Shown one piece after another: positions 1-8,997 of a stretch of DNA of 64,000 nucleotides. The number at the start of each line of letters is the position of its first letter. Position 1 is the stretch's first letter. Position numbers and translations under genes: made by a program. The notes beneath the pieces are model-generated. The model was not told the DNA's origin, did no database searches, and saw only the letters and a list, made by a program, of their open reading frames with translations. Origin of the DNA: JBKHAJ01 sp964641125 (GTDB lineage: Bacteria; Spirochaetota; Spirochaetia; SPDA01; CAZSGZ01); contig CAZXMO010000003.1 of assembly GCA_964641125.1 (NCBI GenBank), positions 1 to 64,000 on the forward strand. The letters are read 5' to 3'.

Positions 1-2
1 TT

Positions 3-2441
3 TTAGTACATGAACCGCTCAATCTCTTCGAGGATAGAGGCTCCTTCCTTGAAACACCTTCTCGTCGGAGGCAGAGAGCTCAAGAATATCTTTCCGTACC
101 CCTTGGTAAGTATTCGCGTGTCGAGAATAGCTACGACGCCCCGGTCGTCCTTCTTACGCATCAGCCGGCCGAAGCCCTGCTTGAGCTTGGTCACGGCCCC
201 CGGTACCGCAAGCTCAAAGAAGGAATTCCCTCCCCTCTTCTCCACAGCCTCCATCCGTGCTTTTACCACCGGATCGGTGGGCACCTGGAAGGGAAGCCTG
301 CACAGTATGACTATCTCGAGGGTTTCTCCGGGGGCGTCCACCCCCTGCCAGAACGATTCGGTGGCGAACAGTACACTCGAAATATCGGTGTTGAACCGGT
401 TCAGCAACCGGATTCGATCGTCTTCCCCCTGCCGCATAGTTGTAATTCCCAAAGGAAGGAGCCTTTTTCGGACCTGTTCGTACACCTCTGTGAGCATGGA
501 GTATGAGGTGAAGAGAACCAGTCCCCGTCCGTCGGTTACCTTGAGGAGGGACCCGATAAAACCGGTGGAAAAACGGATGTATTCATCTCCCGCGGTGGGA
601 GGAGGCGCGTCGGTAGGAACAGTCAGAAGTACGTTGGTTTCGTAGGGAAAGGGTGATTCCAGATAGCGGCAGCGGACCTCCTTCCCGGAGGTCTCCTCTA
701 AACCGACCCGGCTCATCCAGGTATCGAAACGCTTCTGCACGGTCAGAGTCGCGCTGGTACACACGACTGAGTCGTTTTTTTCGAATAGTGATTCCTTGAG
801 AATCCCCCCGACCTCGAGAGGGGTGATATTAAAAGAGCTGAAATGCTCGCCCCTCCCGCTCCTCCGCCTCTCGATCCAGAAAACGTGTTCCGGATCATCC
901 GCATCCTCACTGAACTGCCTCAGGAATTCGGCGCTCCCTTCGAGCCTCTCCGTTACCCGGGAGAGCTCGTAGGCCTCGGGGGATTCCAGATCTTTTTCGC
1001 TCAAGCGTTTCGGTATTGTGTACACTTCGGAAATGAGAGCCAGGAGCGAATCGTGAAGCTCCACGAGATTTTCTCGTATATCCGCCGCGGGCTCACCCTC
1101 CCCGTAGTCGGTTACTCGAAAGGAATTACCCCTCCTGCTTTCGAAAAGTGTTAAGGTCCGGGAATCGAGAAGCTCGTATTTTTCCCGAATATCGTCGATT
1201 CGGGACACGAAGGGGTCGAGGGAAATCCCGGGAACGAGCTTTCTGAGACGGGAGAGGAGCCCTCCTCTCCGTTTTCCCCGTCTTTTTACAAGCCGGCCGA
1301 GCTGTTTATTGAGGCTGAACCGGTTGAGAGAGTCCGAAAAGAAGGAGGTGGCGCATGATTCCATGGTATGGGCCTCGTCGAAGATAACTCTCTTTGTCGG
1401 CGGCAAGACCGCGGTCATGTCGAATCCGGTCTCGTTCATCCGCATGGACAGGTCCGCGAAATAGAGATGATGGTTGACGATGATCAGATCCGCCGAGGCC
1501 GCTTCTTTTCGCGCTTTGAGAACGAAGCACCGTTCCCGGTAGGCGCACCTGAGGCCGACACAGGTGTCGCTCTCGGAGCACACACTCTGCCATATCTCCT
1601 CCGTTGGGTAGAACGAGAGATCCGATTTAGCCCCCTCCTTTGTCTTCTCAGCCCAGCCTCGTATCGCCGCAAGCTCCGACTCCCAATCGGTGAAGAGCTC
1701 CCGCTCCGCCTCCATCTCTTCGATCCGCCTCAGACAGAGATAGTTTCCCCTCCCCTTAGCGACGACCGCCTTTATCTCCAGGCCGAGAACATTCCGGATT
1801 ACCGGAATATCCTTCTCGTAGAGCTGATGCTGGAGGTTGATCGTGTGGGTGGAGACTAGAACTCTTTCCCTGTTCCTCTTTGCCCATTGGAGGGAGGGGA
1901 TGAGATAAGCGAAGGACTTGCCTACGCCGGTACCCGCCTCGATAACGGCGACGGCGTCGTCGTTGAATGCATGGGCAACCGCTTCGAGCATCGACGCCTG
2001 CTCGTTCCGGGGCTCATAGCTCTCGAGGTTCCGGTCCAGAAGACCGCCCGATTCCACGATCGATCGTATTTCATCGATATCGAGGTTTTCCCTCTTCCAA
2101 GTCTCCACCGGCTCGGCCACAACGTAGAGCTCAGCAACCGTGTTGTCGACGATGAAAAAGCCGATGCCTTGATTTCCAAGGCGGGAAGCAACGCTCAAGT
2201 CCGCCCCCGAGGGTCTGATGGCCCCCGAGGGATGGTTATGAATGACCACATCCCCCTTCTCCATGAAAGGGAAGAGGGCGGGAACTTGGTCTGAATTCCC
2301 CCTCGCCGGCGCTGAGACCTCCTCCACAAGGCCGGACTTTCCCATTCTGCCGACGAAGAGTACTTCGTGATGAAAGGCGTCGCGAAGGGTGTCGGAAATT
2401 GTTTCGATTACCCCTTCGCCCAATCGTTGTCGCGGGTCCAC
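3..2441 (-). CDS. dinG: DinG-family ATP-dependent helicase with N-terminal RadC/JAB-like domain
   Basis: Predicted XPD/DinG superfamily 2 DNA helicase of 812 residues, probably acting in DNA repair. Residues 1-120 form an extra domain with a JAMM-type signature (H68-N-H70-P-S-G, then P77-S78 and D81) as in RadC proteins. The helicase follows: Walker A EAGTGVGKS near residue 170, a cysteine-rich insert (CSESDTCVGLRCAYRERC) matching the Fe-S domain of XPD/DinG enzymes, a DEAH box (VIFDEAH) and a C-terminal QGFGRLMR motif VI. The start is GTG. A TATAAT-like hexamer lies 5 bases upstream and no Shine-Dalgarno is visible, so the message could be leaderless or the true start could be further in. 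It is transcribed divergently from lysC. The helicase assignment is secure; a peptidase activity for the JAB domain is not implied, since RadC-type domains are usually of unknown activity. Confidence 0.9.
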   Translation of the reverse strand: MDPRQRLGEGVIETISDTLRDAFHHEVLFVGRMGKSGLVEEVSAPARGNSDQVPALFPFMEKGDVVIHNHPSGAIRPSGADLSVASRLGNQGIGFFIVDNTVAELYVVAEPVETWKRENLDIDEIRSIVESGGLLDRNLESYEPRNEQASMLEAVAHAFNDDAVAVIEAGTGVGKSFAYLIPSLQWAKRNRERVLVSTHTINLQHQLYEKDIPVIRNVLGLEIKAVVAKGRGNYLCLRRIEEMEAERELFTDWESELAAIRGWAEKTKEGAKSDLSFYPTEEIWQSVCSESDTCVGLRCAYRERCFVLKARKEAASADLIIVNHHLYFADLSMRMNETGFDMTAVLPPTKRVIFDEAHTMESCATSFFSDSLNRFSLNKQLGRLVKRRGKRRGGLLSRLRKLVPGISLDPFVSRIDDIREKYELLDSRTLTLFESRRGNSFRVTDYGEGEPAADIRENLVELHDSLLALISEVYTIPKRLSEKDLESPEAYELSRVTERLEGSAEFLRQFSEDADDPEHVFWIERRRSGRGEHFSSFNITPLEVGGILKESLFEKNDSVVCTSATLTVQKRFDTWMSRVGLEETSGKEVRCRYLESPFPYETNVLLTVPTDAPPPTAGDEYIRFSTGFIGSLLKVTDGRGLVLFTSYSMLTEVYEQVRKRLLPLGITTMRQGEDDRIRLLNRFNTDISSVLFATESFWQGVDAPGETLEIVILCRLPFQVPTDPVVKARMEAVEKRGGNSFFELAVPGAVTKLKQGFGRLMRKKDDRGVVAILDTRILTKGYGKIFLSSLPPTRRCFKEGASILEEIERFMY

Positions 2442-2446
2442 ACCGC

Positions 2447-2475
2447 ATTATAGGAGTTCTTATTGACAGGAACAA
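2447..2475 (-). promoter_or_regulatory. Candidate promoter for the DinG-like gene
   Basis: On the minus strand a perfect TATAAT (2452 to 2447) is preceded after 17 bases by TTGTTC. It overlaps the divergent lysC promoter. The predicted transcription start falls on or next to the GTG at 2441, which would give a leaderless transcript. Confidence 0.4.
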
Positions 2476-2504
2476 TAGATGCGGGTATCTTCACGCCCAG
2501 GAGG
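2463..2504 (+). promoter_or_regulatory. lysC promoter and ribosome binding site
   Basis: TTGACA at 2463-2468 and TATCTT at 2486-2491 are spaced by 17 bases. A perfect AGGAGG follows at 2499-2504, six bases before the ATG at 2511. Because the in-frame TTG at 2463 is the first part of the -35 box, it cannot be the start codon, which fixes the lysC start at 2511. Confidence 0.65.
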
Positions 2505-2510
2505 CAGGTG

Positions 2511-3848
2511 ATGATTGTAATGAAGTTCGGCGGAACCTCAGTTGCCAACGCCAAGATGATGGACAACGCCCTCGACATCGCGGCGGAACAACTGGACCGC
2601 TCCCCGCTCTTAGTCAGCTCCGCCATGTCGGGGATCACCGACACCCTTCTTGCAATCGCGGACAGCTCTCAATCGGGCGACGAGACCAAGGCTGCCGAGC
2701 TCATTGAAGAGATCCGGGAACGACACATCTCCACCGCCGATGATTTTTTGAGCGGTAACAACCTCATCGAGGCCCTGTCCAATATCAAATCTCTTATCGA
2801 GAAGCTTTCCTCTCTGTCCAAAGGACTTTTACTCCTCCGTGAATGCACTCCCCGAAGCGGTGATGCATTAGTCTGCTTCGGCGAGCTTCTTTCTACCAGC
2901 CTCCTCTCCTTTCGGGCCAAGGAAAGGGGAATTCGTGTAGAGCTCATAGACGCGCGGGAATTCGTGGTGACCGACGACGAATTTTCATCGGCCTCGCCTG
3001 TCTTCGACGAGACCTACGCAAAGATCCGATCGGGCATCCGGCCCGAACCGGGGAAGCTCTTGATAACTCAGGGCTTCATAGGCACCACGCGGAGCGGAGC
3101 GACCGCCACTCTCGGGCGCGGCGGGTCCGACTTCACCGCAACCATCTTCGGGGGCGCACTGGAGGCGGATGAGGTGCAGATATGGACCGACGTCAACGGC
3201 ATCATGACCACCGACCCGAGGATCGTATCCGACGCCTATACAATACCCGAAATCAGCTACGAGGAGGCCGCCGAACTCGCCTACTTCGGAGCCAAGGTCG
3301 TCCATCCTTCGACGATCCAGCCCGCGGTCAAAGCCGGCATTCCCGTCCTCGTTAAAAACACCAAGGATCCCGACGGGGTCTATTCGGCTATAACCTCCAA
3401 TATTTCATCGACCGGTCTCAGGGCGATAGCGGGAAAGAAGAAAATCACTCTCATCAACATCGAATCGTCCCGTATGCTCAACGCGTACGGATTTTTGAGC
3501 CGGATCTTCACCATTTTCGAAAAACACCGGACTCCTGTCGACCTCATCGCCACCTCGGAAGTATCGGTATCCATGACCATCGATAACCCTAAAAACCTCC
3601 TCCCCATTCTCGAGGAGCTCCAAAGCATAGGCGGGGTATCGGTCCAGGAAGAGAGGGGAATCATCTGCTTGGTCGGACAAGACTTCTGGAAAGACTCCTC
3701 CTACATAGCCCGGGTGTTTCAGGCCATGAAGGGGTTCTCGGTGGGAATGATTTCGTTAGGCTCTTCCGATATCAACCTTTCCTTGGTCGTCCCGGAAGCA
3801 CAGATGGAAGAAGCCGTCAAGAGACTGCATAAGGAGTTTTTCACGTAA
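2511..3848 (+). CDS. lysC: Aspartate kinase
   Basis: Monofunctional aspartate kinase of 445 residues, phosphorylating L-aspartate at the head of the lysine/threonine/methionine/diaminopimelate pathway in the cytoplasm. The N-terminal KFGGTSVANA is the family's ATP/substrate signature. GRGGSDFTA and the WTDVNGIMTTDPR stretch complete the amino-acid kinase fold. Two ACT-type segments follow (about residues 305-380 and 385-445), suggesting feedback control by an end-product amino acid. The start was chosen at ATG 2511 because AGGAGG stands six bases upstream. The next gene, a DapF homologue, begins 16 bases after the stop, so the two are probably co-transcribed. Confidence 0.95.
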   Translation: MIVMKFGGTSVANAKMMDNALDIAAEQLDRSPLLVSSAMSGITDTLLAIADSSQSGDETKAAELIEEIRERHISTADDFLSGNNLIEALSNIKSLIEKLSSLSKGLLLLRECTPRSGDALVCFGELLSTSLLSFRAKERGIRVELIDAREFVVTDDEFSSASPVFDETYAKIRSGIRPEPGKLLITQGFIGTTRSGATATLGRGGSDFTATIFGGALEADEVQIWTDVNGIMTTDPRIVSDAYTIPEISYEEAAELAYFGAKVVHPSTIQPAVKAGIPVLVKNTKDPDGVYSAITSNISSTGLRAIAGKKKITLINIESSRMLNAYGFLSRIFTIFEKHRTPVDLIATSEVSVSMTIDNPKNLLPILEELQSIGGVSVQEERGIICLVGQDFWKDSSYIARVFQAMKGFSVGMISLGSSDINLSLVVPEAQMEEAVKRLHKEFFT

Positions 3849-3864
3849 GGGGACGAAGGGTTTC

Positions 3865-4713
3865 ATGGAGATAGATTTTTACAAGACCCACGCCTACGGA
3901 AACGATTACCTCTTGGTGGATTGTGTCTTCAAAAACTCACTTGGACCCGAGGACTTCCCGATGATTGCAAAGAGTATGTGCCGCAGACGTACCGGAGTAG
4001 GAGCAAGCGGGGTAGTGTTTATGACCCGCGGGAATGAGCGTCCGGTACGAATCATCTGCTACAACTCCAGGGGACTCAAGATCCGCTTCCGGTTCGATCC
4101 TATCCTGTGCGCAAGCCGCTACCTCTTCGATACCGGTTTCGCCGACAAGGAAAAGATCCTCCTAGAGACTCCCGAAAATCCCGTCGATGTGCAGGTTATA
4201 GACAGCAACAATTTCCGGATATCCCTCGGAGAGCCCCGGGAGCTCAAAAACGGCACCCCCCTCATCGATTCCCCCGATCGGGAGTACGCTCGAAAGATCG
4301 TTGTCGAGGGGAGAGGGTACGTTCTTACCCCCCTTCATCTAGGTAATCCCCTTCTCGTCCACATTTCGGACGGGAGCGCCGATGTCCCCATTCGTGCTCT
4401 CGGAAGGACGATCCGCAGCTCCTATCCCGAGTACCGGAACGCTATACCCGTTGAAGTGTTCGTCCTTTCCCGGGAGGAAATCGAAACCGGGTCGGTACGT
4501 CTGTCGTCCCGTATCGACAGCTTAGGGATTGCCGCATCGGCCATGGTCGCCTCGGTGCTCCACCGGTTTACCGATAGGGAGGTAACCGTCCTCTACCATG
4601 GATATCAGCTCTTCGTGCAGTGGCTCAGAAGAGACAACAACGTCTACGTTACCGGTACGGGACGATACGTCTTTGCGGGGACCTTCTACACCGAGGAGAC
4701 CGAACTCTCCTGA
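3865..4713 (+). CDS. DapF-like protein lacking both catalytic cysteines
   Basis: Homologue of diaminopimelate epimerase, 282 residues (family about 270-280). The N-terminal K-x-H-x-x-GNDY motif and the mid-protein GNP (HLGNPLLV, about 159-166) are preserved. Active DapF uses two cysteines, one in an M-C-G-N-G motif and one in an A-C-G-T-G motif. Here the first region reads RFRFDPILC, so the aligned catalytic position is Arg77. The second reads SLGIAASAM, with Ile222 at the catalytic position. Both acid/base thiols are therefore missing and racemase activity is unlikely. It sits just after lysC. It could be a regulatory or scaffold paralogue, or bind a DAP-like ligand. Its last 28 bases overlap the end of the convergent response-regulator gene. 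Confidence 0.8.
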   Translation: MEIDFYKTHAYGNDYLLVDCVFKNSLGPEDFPMIAKSMCRRRTGVGASGVVFMTRGNERPVRIICYNSRGLKIRFRFDPILCASRYLFDTGFADKEKILLETPENPVDVQVIDSNNFRISLGEPRELKNGTPLIDSPDREYARKIVVEGRGYVLTPLHLGNPLLVHISDGSADVPIRALGRTIRSSYPEYRNAIPVEVFVLSREEIETGSVRLSSRIDSLGIAASAMVASVLHRFTDREVTVLYHGYQLFVQWLRRDNNVYVTGTGRYVFAGTFYTEETELS

Positions 4714-6065
4714 TCGAGGTTGTACTCATTTATCTTTCTATGAAGGGTCTTCCGCCCTATCCCTAAGACGTCCGCGGTCTTGCTCTTGTTTCCTTCCTTG
4801 AAGTGGAGGGTACTCCGGATAATCTCCTTCTCCGCCTCCGCGAGACTGGTACCTAAGCTTATTTTAATGTAATTTTTATCCTGCTCCGTCTGGACCGATG
4901 GGGGTAAGTCGTTCGGGGTTATAACGTGCCCCTTGCACAGGACTACAGCACTCTCGATACAGTTTCTCAGCTCCCGAATATTTCCCGGCCAGGAGTAATT
5001 GTAGAGGATGTTCAAAGCCTTGGGATCCATCCCCTCGATGTTTCTCTGATTCTCCTCGGCGAACTCCTTCAAAAAGGCCGCCGAGAGGAGCGGAATATCC
5101 TCCTTCCGTTCCCGTAGGGGCGGCACGTGGATATTGACGACATTGAGACGGTAGTAGAGATCCTCCCGGAAGTTACCCTTCTCGATCTCGGTACTCAAGT
5201 CCTTGTTGGTGGCGGTAATGATCCTGACGTCCACCTCGAGGGTTTCCTCGCCTCCCACCCGCTCGAAACGCTTCTCCTGCAGCACCCTAAGAATCTTGAT
5301 CTGGACGTTGGGATTTATCTCTCCTATCTCATCGAGGAAGATCGTACCCCCGTTGGCCAGCTCGAATCTGCCCCGCTTGCGTCCGATGGCCCCGGTAAAG
5401 GCTCCCTTCTCATGTCCGAAGAGCTCGCTCTCGAGAAGGCCCTCCGAAAGGGCCGCGCAGTGCACCTTGACAAAGGGCTTTTCCCGCCGCCCCGACAGAT
5501 GATGGATAGCATCGGCGATGAGCTCCTTGCCTACTCCGCTCTCCCCGGTAATGAGGACCGAAGCCTTCGTCTCCGCAACCTGCTCCACCACGTCCACTAC
5601 CGCTTTCATCTTCGTGCTCTTCCCGATGATTCTCGCGTACTTCTGCCGGTTTCGGTTCTTCTCGACCTCTACCTGAAGCGCCCGGTGTTCGAGTATAAGG
5701 CTCCGGTTGCTCAATGCACGGTTGACTAATATCGACAACCTGTCGAGATTGACCGGTTTGGTCAGAAAATCGTAGGCCCCGTTGCGCATGGCGTCTACCG
5801 CGGACTCGATGGTTCCATGGCCGGTAAGGATTATTACCGGAAGAGTGGGATAACTCGAAGAGATCCGCTTCAAGAGCTCCTCTCCCGACAGCTCGGGCAT
5901 TTTGAGGTCGGCGATTACGAGATCCATATCGTTCTTTTGGATCGTCTCGAGGCCCTCCCGTCCGTTTTCGGCCAAAAATACATTGTATCCCTCCATCTCG
6001 AGGGCCTTGCCGAGTCCTTCCCGAATGTTCTTTTCGTCGTCCACGATCAAGAGGTTAAACTTCAT
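4686..6065 (-). CDS. NtrC-family sigma-54-dependent response regulator
   Basis: A 459-residue activator with three modules. The receiver domain (1-120) has the phosphoacceptor Asp53 in IADLKMPE and the conserved Lys104. The AAA+ domain has Walker A TGESGVGKE (about 173-181) and the sigma-54 contact loop GAFTGA (221-226). A C-terminal Fis-type helix-turn-helix lies near 415-450 (KTADVLGIGRKTLHRKI). It would activate sigma-54 promoters when phosphorylated. The partner is almost certainly the histidine kinase encoded immediately upstream, whose 3' end overlaps this gene by 11 bases. Target genes cannot be read from the sequence. Confidence 0.93.
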   Translation of the reverse strand: MKFNLLIVDDEKNIREGLGKALEMEGYNVFLAENGREGLETIQKNDMDLVIADLKMPELSGEELLKRISSSYPTLPVIILTGHGTIESAVDAMRNGAYDFLTKPVNLDRLSILVNRALSNRSLILEHRALQVEVEKNRNRQKYARIIGKSTKMKAVVDVVEQVAETKASVLITGESGVGKELIADAIHHLSGRREKPFVKVHCAALSEGLLESELFGHEKGAFTGAIGRKRGRFELANGGTIFLDEIGEINPNVQIKILRVLQEKRFERVGGEETLEVDVRIITATNKDLSTEIEKGNFREDLYYRLNVVNIHVPPLRERKEDIPLLSAAFLKEFAEENQRNIEGMDPKALNILYNYSWPGNIRELRNCIESAVVLCKGHVITPNDLPPSVQTEQDKNYIKISLGTSLAEAEKEIIRSTLHFKEGNKSKTADVLGIGRKTLHRKINEYNLDQESSVSSV

Positions 6066-7242
6066 GCGCGTCTCCCTTCCAGCCGATGAGTCTCCGTTCC
6101 TTTTGGGGTATTGGAAAGCTTAGAATAAAGGCAGTGCCGCGTCCCTCTCGGGAATCGACGGTGATATCTCCGAGATGCTCCTTGACGATCTTATATACCA
6201 CGGTCAAACCGAGCCCTGAACCGAAATCTTTTGTCGTGAAGTAGGGCTCGAAAATTTTTTCCATTATTTTCTCCGGAATTCCTACTCCGGTATCTTCGAC
6301 GGTTATCTCGATGTGCTCGTTCTTCCTCCTCGAGCGAAGCGTCAGGCATCCTCCTTCCGTCATAGCAGATATTGAATTTTTTATGAGATTCAAAATAGCC
6401 TGCTTGAGGTACTTCTCATCGAGAAGGATATTGGGAAGCTCCTCCCCGAGCTCACACCGTACCTCGATTCCGGCGTTTTCGAGCTCCACCGATACGAGCT
6501 CGATAATCTCTTCGAGAATCGGATTGATGTTTCGCTCTTCCATGGTTGTGTCCATGGGGCGGACGGCGAAGAGAAAATCGACAACGATACTGTTGAGCCG
6601 GTTGATTTCCTCTTCCACGATGTTTAGGTGTTCCTTGATCTCCGCGGGACCTTTATCTCCTCCGTCCATACCGCCGTTTTGAAGGGTCTTTTGGATGAGC
6701 TGAATGTGGATGCTCATGGATCCTAAGGGGTTCTTGATCTCGTGAGCTACCCCGGCGGTGAGGGTTGTCAATGCGGCAAGGCTCTCCGCACGCCTCAACC
6801 TGGCCTCGCCCCGTTTCTTTTCGGTTACGTCCTCGACCCTGACGAGGGTTCCCTCTACACGCCCCGCTGCAACCAGGGGGAGGATATTGAGATTCAAAAT
6901 CTTCTGTGCGCCGGAGGATCCTATTGCGAACTCCTCGTCTTTGACCTTCTCCTCCTCGGTTATGCGCTTTTTCAAGAACTCCGCAATTTCAGGATCCGTT
7001 ACCGTTTCCCATATTACCTGTTCCAAAAAATCGTTCCCGCTCACTCCCAATAACCGCCGGGCTGTTTTGTTGCCGAGAATAACCACATGCTGCCGGTCAC
7101 ACACCACGAGTCCTTCTTGCATCGATTCGATGACGCTCTCCAGCCGCTCGTTTTCCACGGCCATATCGTTCAGGAGTTTGAAGATTTGCGACTTATCGAG
7201 CTTCGGAAATTTCTCCAAGGCCCGTCGAATAAAGTTTCTCAT
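6055..7242 (-). CDS. Soluble PAS-containing sensor histidine kinase (NtrB-like)
   Basis: A 395-residue kinase with no predicted membrane segment, so it should sense a cytoplasmic signal. A PAS domain covers about residues 30-140. The HisKA domain carries His167 in GVAHEIKNPLG. The HATPase domain shows the N box, DTGVGIPEKIMEKIFEPYFTT and GSGLGLTVV (G boxes). The order PAS-HisKA-HATPase and pairing with a sigma-54 activator resemble NtrB/AtoS-type systems. It overlaps the regulator gene downstream by 11 bases and the delta' gene upstream by 4 bases, so it lies in a translationally coupled run. Confidence 0.92.
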   Translation of the reverse strand: MRNFIRRALEKFPKLDKSQIFKLLNDMAVENERLESVIESMQEGLVVCDRQHVVILGNKTARRLLGVSGNDFLEQVIWETVTDPEIAEFLKKRITEEEKVKDEEFAIGSSGAQKILNLNILPLVAAGRVEGTLVRVEDVTEKKRGEARLRRAESLAALTTLTAGVAHEIKNPLGSMSIHIQLIQKTLQNGGMDGGDKGPAEIKEHLNIVEEEINRLNSIVVDFLFAVRPMDTTMEERNINPILEEIIELVSVELENAGIEVRCELGEELPNILLDEKYLKQAILNLIKNSISAMTEGGCLTLRSRRKNEHIEITVEDTGVGIPEKIMEKIFEPYFTTKDFGSGLGLTVVYKIVKEHLGDITVDSREGRGTAFILSFPIPQKERRLIGWKGDAHEV

Positions 7243-8453
7243 GGGGTATCGCGCATCTGATGGAGTAGATTTACCAGTGTCTTAGACGGACGCAGGTTGT
7301 ACTGTTCGATGCTTACCAACGCCTCCCGGATGTGCCGGTTCCAGCCTTCTTGACGAATAATTTCCCGGTGGATCGCTTTTTCCTCCCCTGATCGACTTCC
7401 TATATTGGAAAGCCTCCGATGAAGAACTTCAAACAGGGTCGAAAAGAACGCCCGGGCCTGTTCTTTTGTCTGAACGGTGAGTATGTACTCCTCGACGTCT
7501 TCCCGCGCTCCTCCTTGGCTCTTCTCCACCGCCTCGAGAAAGGAATCGGCGTGCTCGAGCATCTCTTTCCGGCTTATATTCTTCCACCCGAGGAAAAACT
7601 CATCTAAGGTCTCGTAGGCGCCCGTTGTCTCTCGAAAAATCTTTTCGAGTACCGTTCTTTCCACATCACGCGGTCTCGGGGGAAAGTAATAATGCCGAAG
7701 CCGACTCAAGATTGTAGGTATAACGGCGCCTTTTCTAATCGTTACTAATATAAAATACGTATCTTTCGGCGGTTCTTCAAGAATTTTCAGGAGCGAATTT
7801 CTCGATCCCTCCACCATACGATCGGCGTTCTCGAGTATGACCACTTTTTTTTCGGCGGCCTGAGACGTATGCACCCAGGAGACGATATTCCGCACCGTAT
7901 CTATGGGAATATTATCCTCGGGATAGACGGACTGAAGGATCTTTGCCGCGTCAACAGCTCTCCTTATCAACTTTTCGAGCTCTTTTGGTTCCGGCAGCGG
8001 TTCACCCGGGAGGACAGCCTCTACGGTATCCTCGAGCTGCGATATTGCGCTAAAGCTCCTTTTTCGTTTCGATTCATTCGCGTCCCATATGCCCGCGTCG
8101 AATCGACGAACCAGCTTACGCAGGGAGCGTACGAACAGAAAGCGCGCCGCGGGCTGATCATTCCTCTTAAGTACTTCAGAGCAGGCTTCCATTTCGGGGA
8201 GAAAGTCGGCGGGACCCGCTAGTACCATGGCATGATGCCCGAGGGGGCGGTGCAGAGAACAGGAACGACAGGGACAGTTCCATTCTCCACTCTTCTTTTC
8301 GCACTGGAGAACCCGGGCAAGCTCCAATGCGGATGTGAGTTTTCCGGTATACCGCTCCCCGTAAAAGAGAAGTGCCCGTGGAAGGGTTTCCGCCCCGAGT
8401 TCGGCCCGAATCTGTTCAATCGGCTTTTCTTGGCCGAGTATGTTTTCAAACAT
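7239..8453 (-). CDS. holB: DNA polymerase III delta'/clamp-loader-like subunit
   Basis: Predicted clamp-loader ATPase-fold protein of 404 residues. The N-terminus (FENILGQEKPIEQI) is typical of delta'/tau. The Walker A region is degenerate (GERYTGKLTSA), as expected for delta', which does not hydrolyse ATP. Cysteines in CEKK..CPCRSC form the zinc module. The segment VVILENADRMVEGSRNSLLK followed by LEEPP and LSRLRHYYF corresponds to Walker B, sensor 1 and the SRC-like region. It overlaps the histidine kinase gene by 4 bases and the CvpA-like gene by 8 bases. The protein is longer and more divergent than E. coli HolB (334 residues). Confidence 0.8.
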   Translation of the reverse strand: MFENILGQEKPIEQIRAELGAETLPRALLFYGERYTGKLTSALELARVLQCEKKSGEWNCPCRSCSLHRPLGHHAMVLAGPADFLPEMEACSEVLKRNDQPAARFLFVRSLRKLVRRFDAGIWDANESKRKRSFSAISQLEDTVEAVLPGEPLPEPKELEKLIRRAVDAAKILQSVYPEDNIPIDTVRNIVSWVHTSQAAEKKVVILENADRMVEGSRNSLLKILEEPPKDTYFILVTIRKGAVIPTILSRLRHYYFPPRPRDVERTVLEKIFRETTGAYETLDEFFLGWKNISRKEMLEHADSFLEAVEKSQGGAREDVEEYILTVQTKEQARAFFSTLFEVLHRRLSNIGSRSGEEKAIHREIIRQEGWNRHIREALVSIEQYNLRPSKTLVNLLHQMRDTP

Positions 8454-8991
8454 CTATAATATCTCCTCCGTTGTCCCTCCGATTCAGAAACGATAACCCG
8501 TACGGTAATACCCGTAAGATTATCCGGGCAATAAAGCTCTCCTCGAGAAGGTCTTCAGCGGGGAAAAAGGGCTGAAGCTCCAAAACGATAACTATAACCG
8601 TAACCGCAAGGGCTCCCTCGATGATACCTAAGAAAAACCCGAGAGAACGGTCGAGCTTCTCGAGCTTGAGCCGCTCGAAGATACGCTGAAGGATTCCCTC
8701 GAAGAGCTTGGTTATCAGATAAACCAGGAGGAAAATTATGAGAAAAGCGGACAGCTGAGCGAATCTCTGAATTCCCGTGTAGCGAATGAGAAGATCCGCT
8801 CCTCCCCCCGAAAAGATAATCGCCGCGGCGATACCTAAAATAATCGCGGCGACGCTCAAAAACTCCGCGATAAATCCCTTGAGGATGCAGCGGATCATTG
8901 CGATAAGAATGATTACGCCGAAGAGTATATCGAGAACCGAGATGTTCCAGGCCGCAATATCGGCGGCAGCTCCGCTCAAGGCTCCGTTCAT
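8446..8991 (-). CDS. CvpA-family inner membrane protein
   Basis: A 181-residue protein with about four hydrophobic segments (near residues 18-35, 40-65, 77-97 and 118-138). The first is W-N-x-x-V-L-D-x-x-F-G, a pattern of the CvpA/colicin V production family. The family's role is poorly defined and relates to membrane homeostasis and biofilm or colicin secretion. It overlaps the downstream delta' gene by 8 bases and starts 6 bases after the murG stop. It is therefore likely co-transcribed with murG. Confidence 0.75.
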   Translation of the reverse strand: MNGALSGAAADIAAWNISVLDILFGVIILIAMIRCILKGFIAEFLSVAAIILGIAAAIIFSGGGADLLIRYTGIQRFAQLSAFLIIFLLVYLITKLFEGILQRIFERLKLEKLDRSLGFFLGIIEGALAVTVIVIVLELQPFFPAEDLLEESFIARIILRVLPYGLSFLNRRDNGGDIIDV

Positions 8992-8997
8992 CCGGTA

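Noticed and set aside
2463..2510. TTG 2463 as the lysC start
   Set aside because: It is part of the TTGACA -35 box; AGGAGG stands before ATG 2511.
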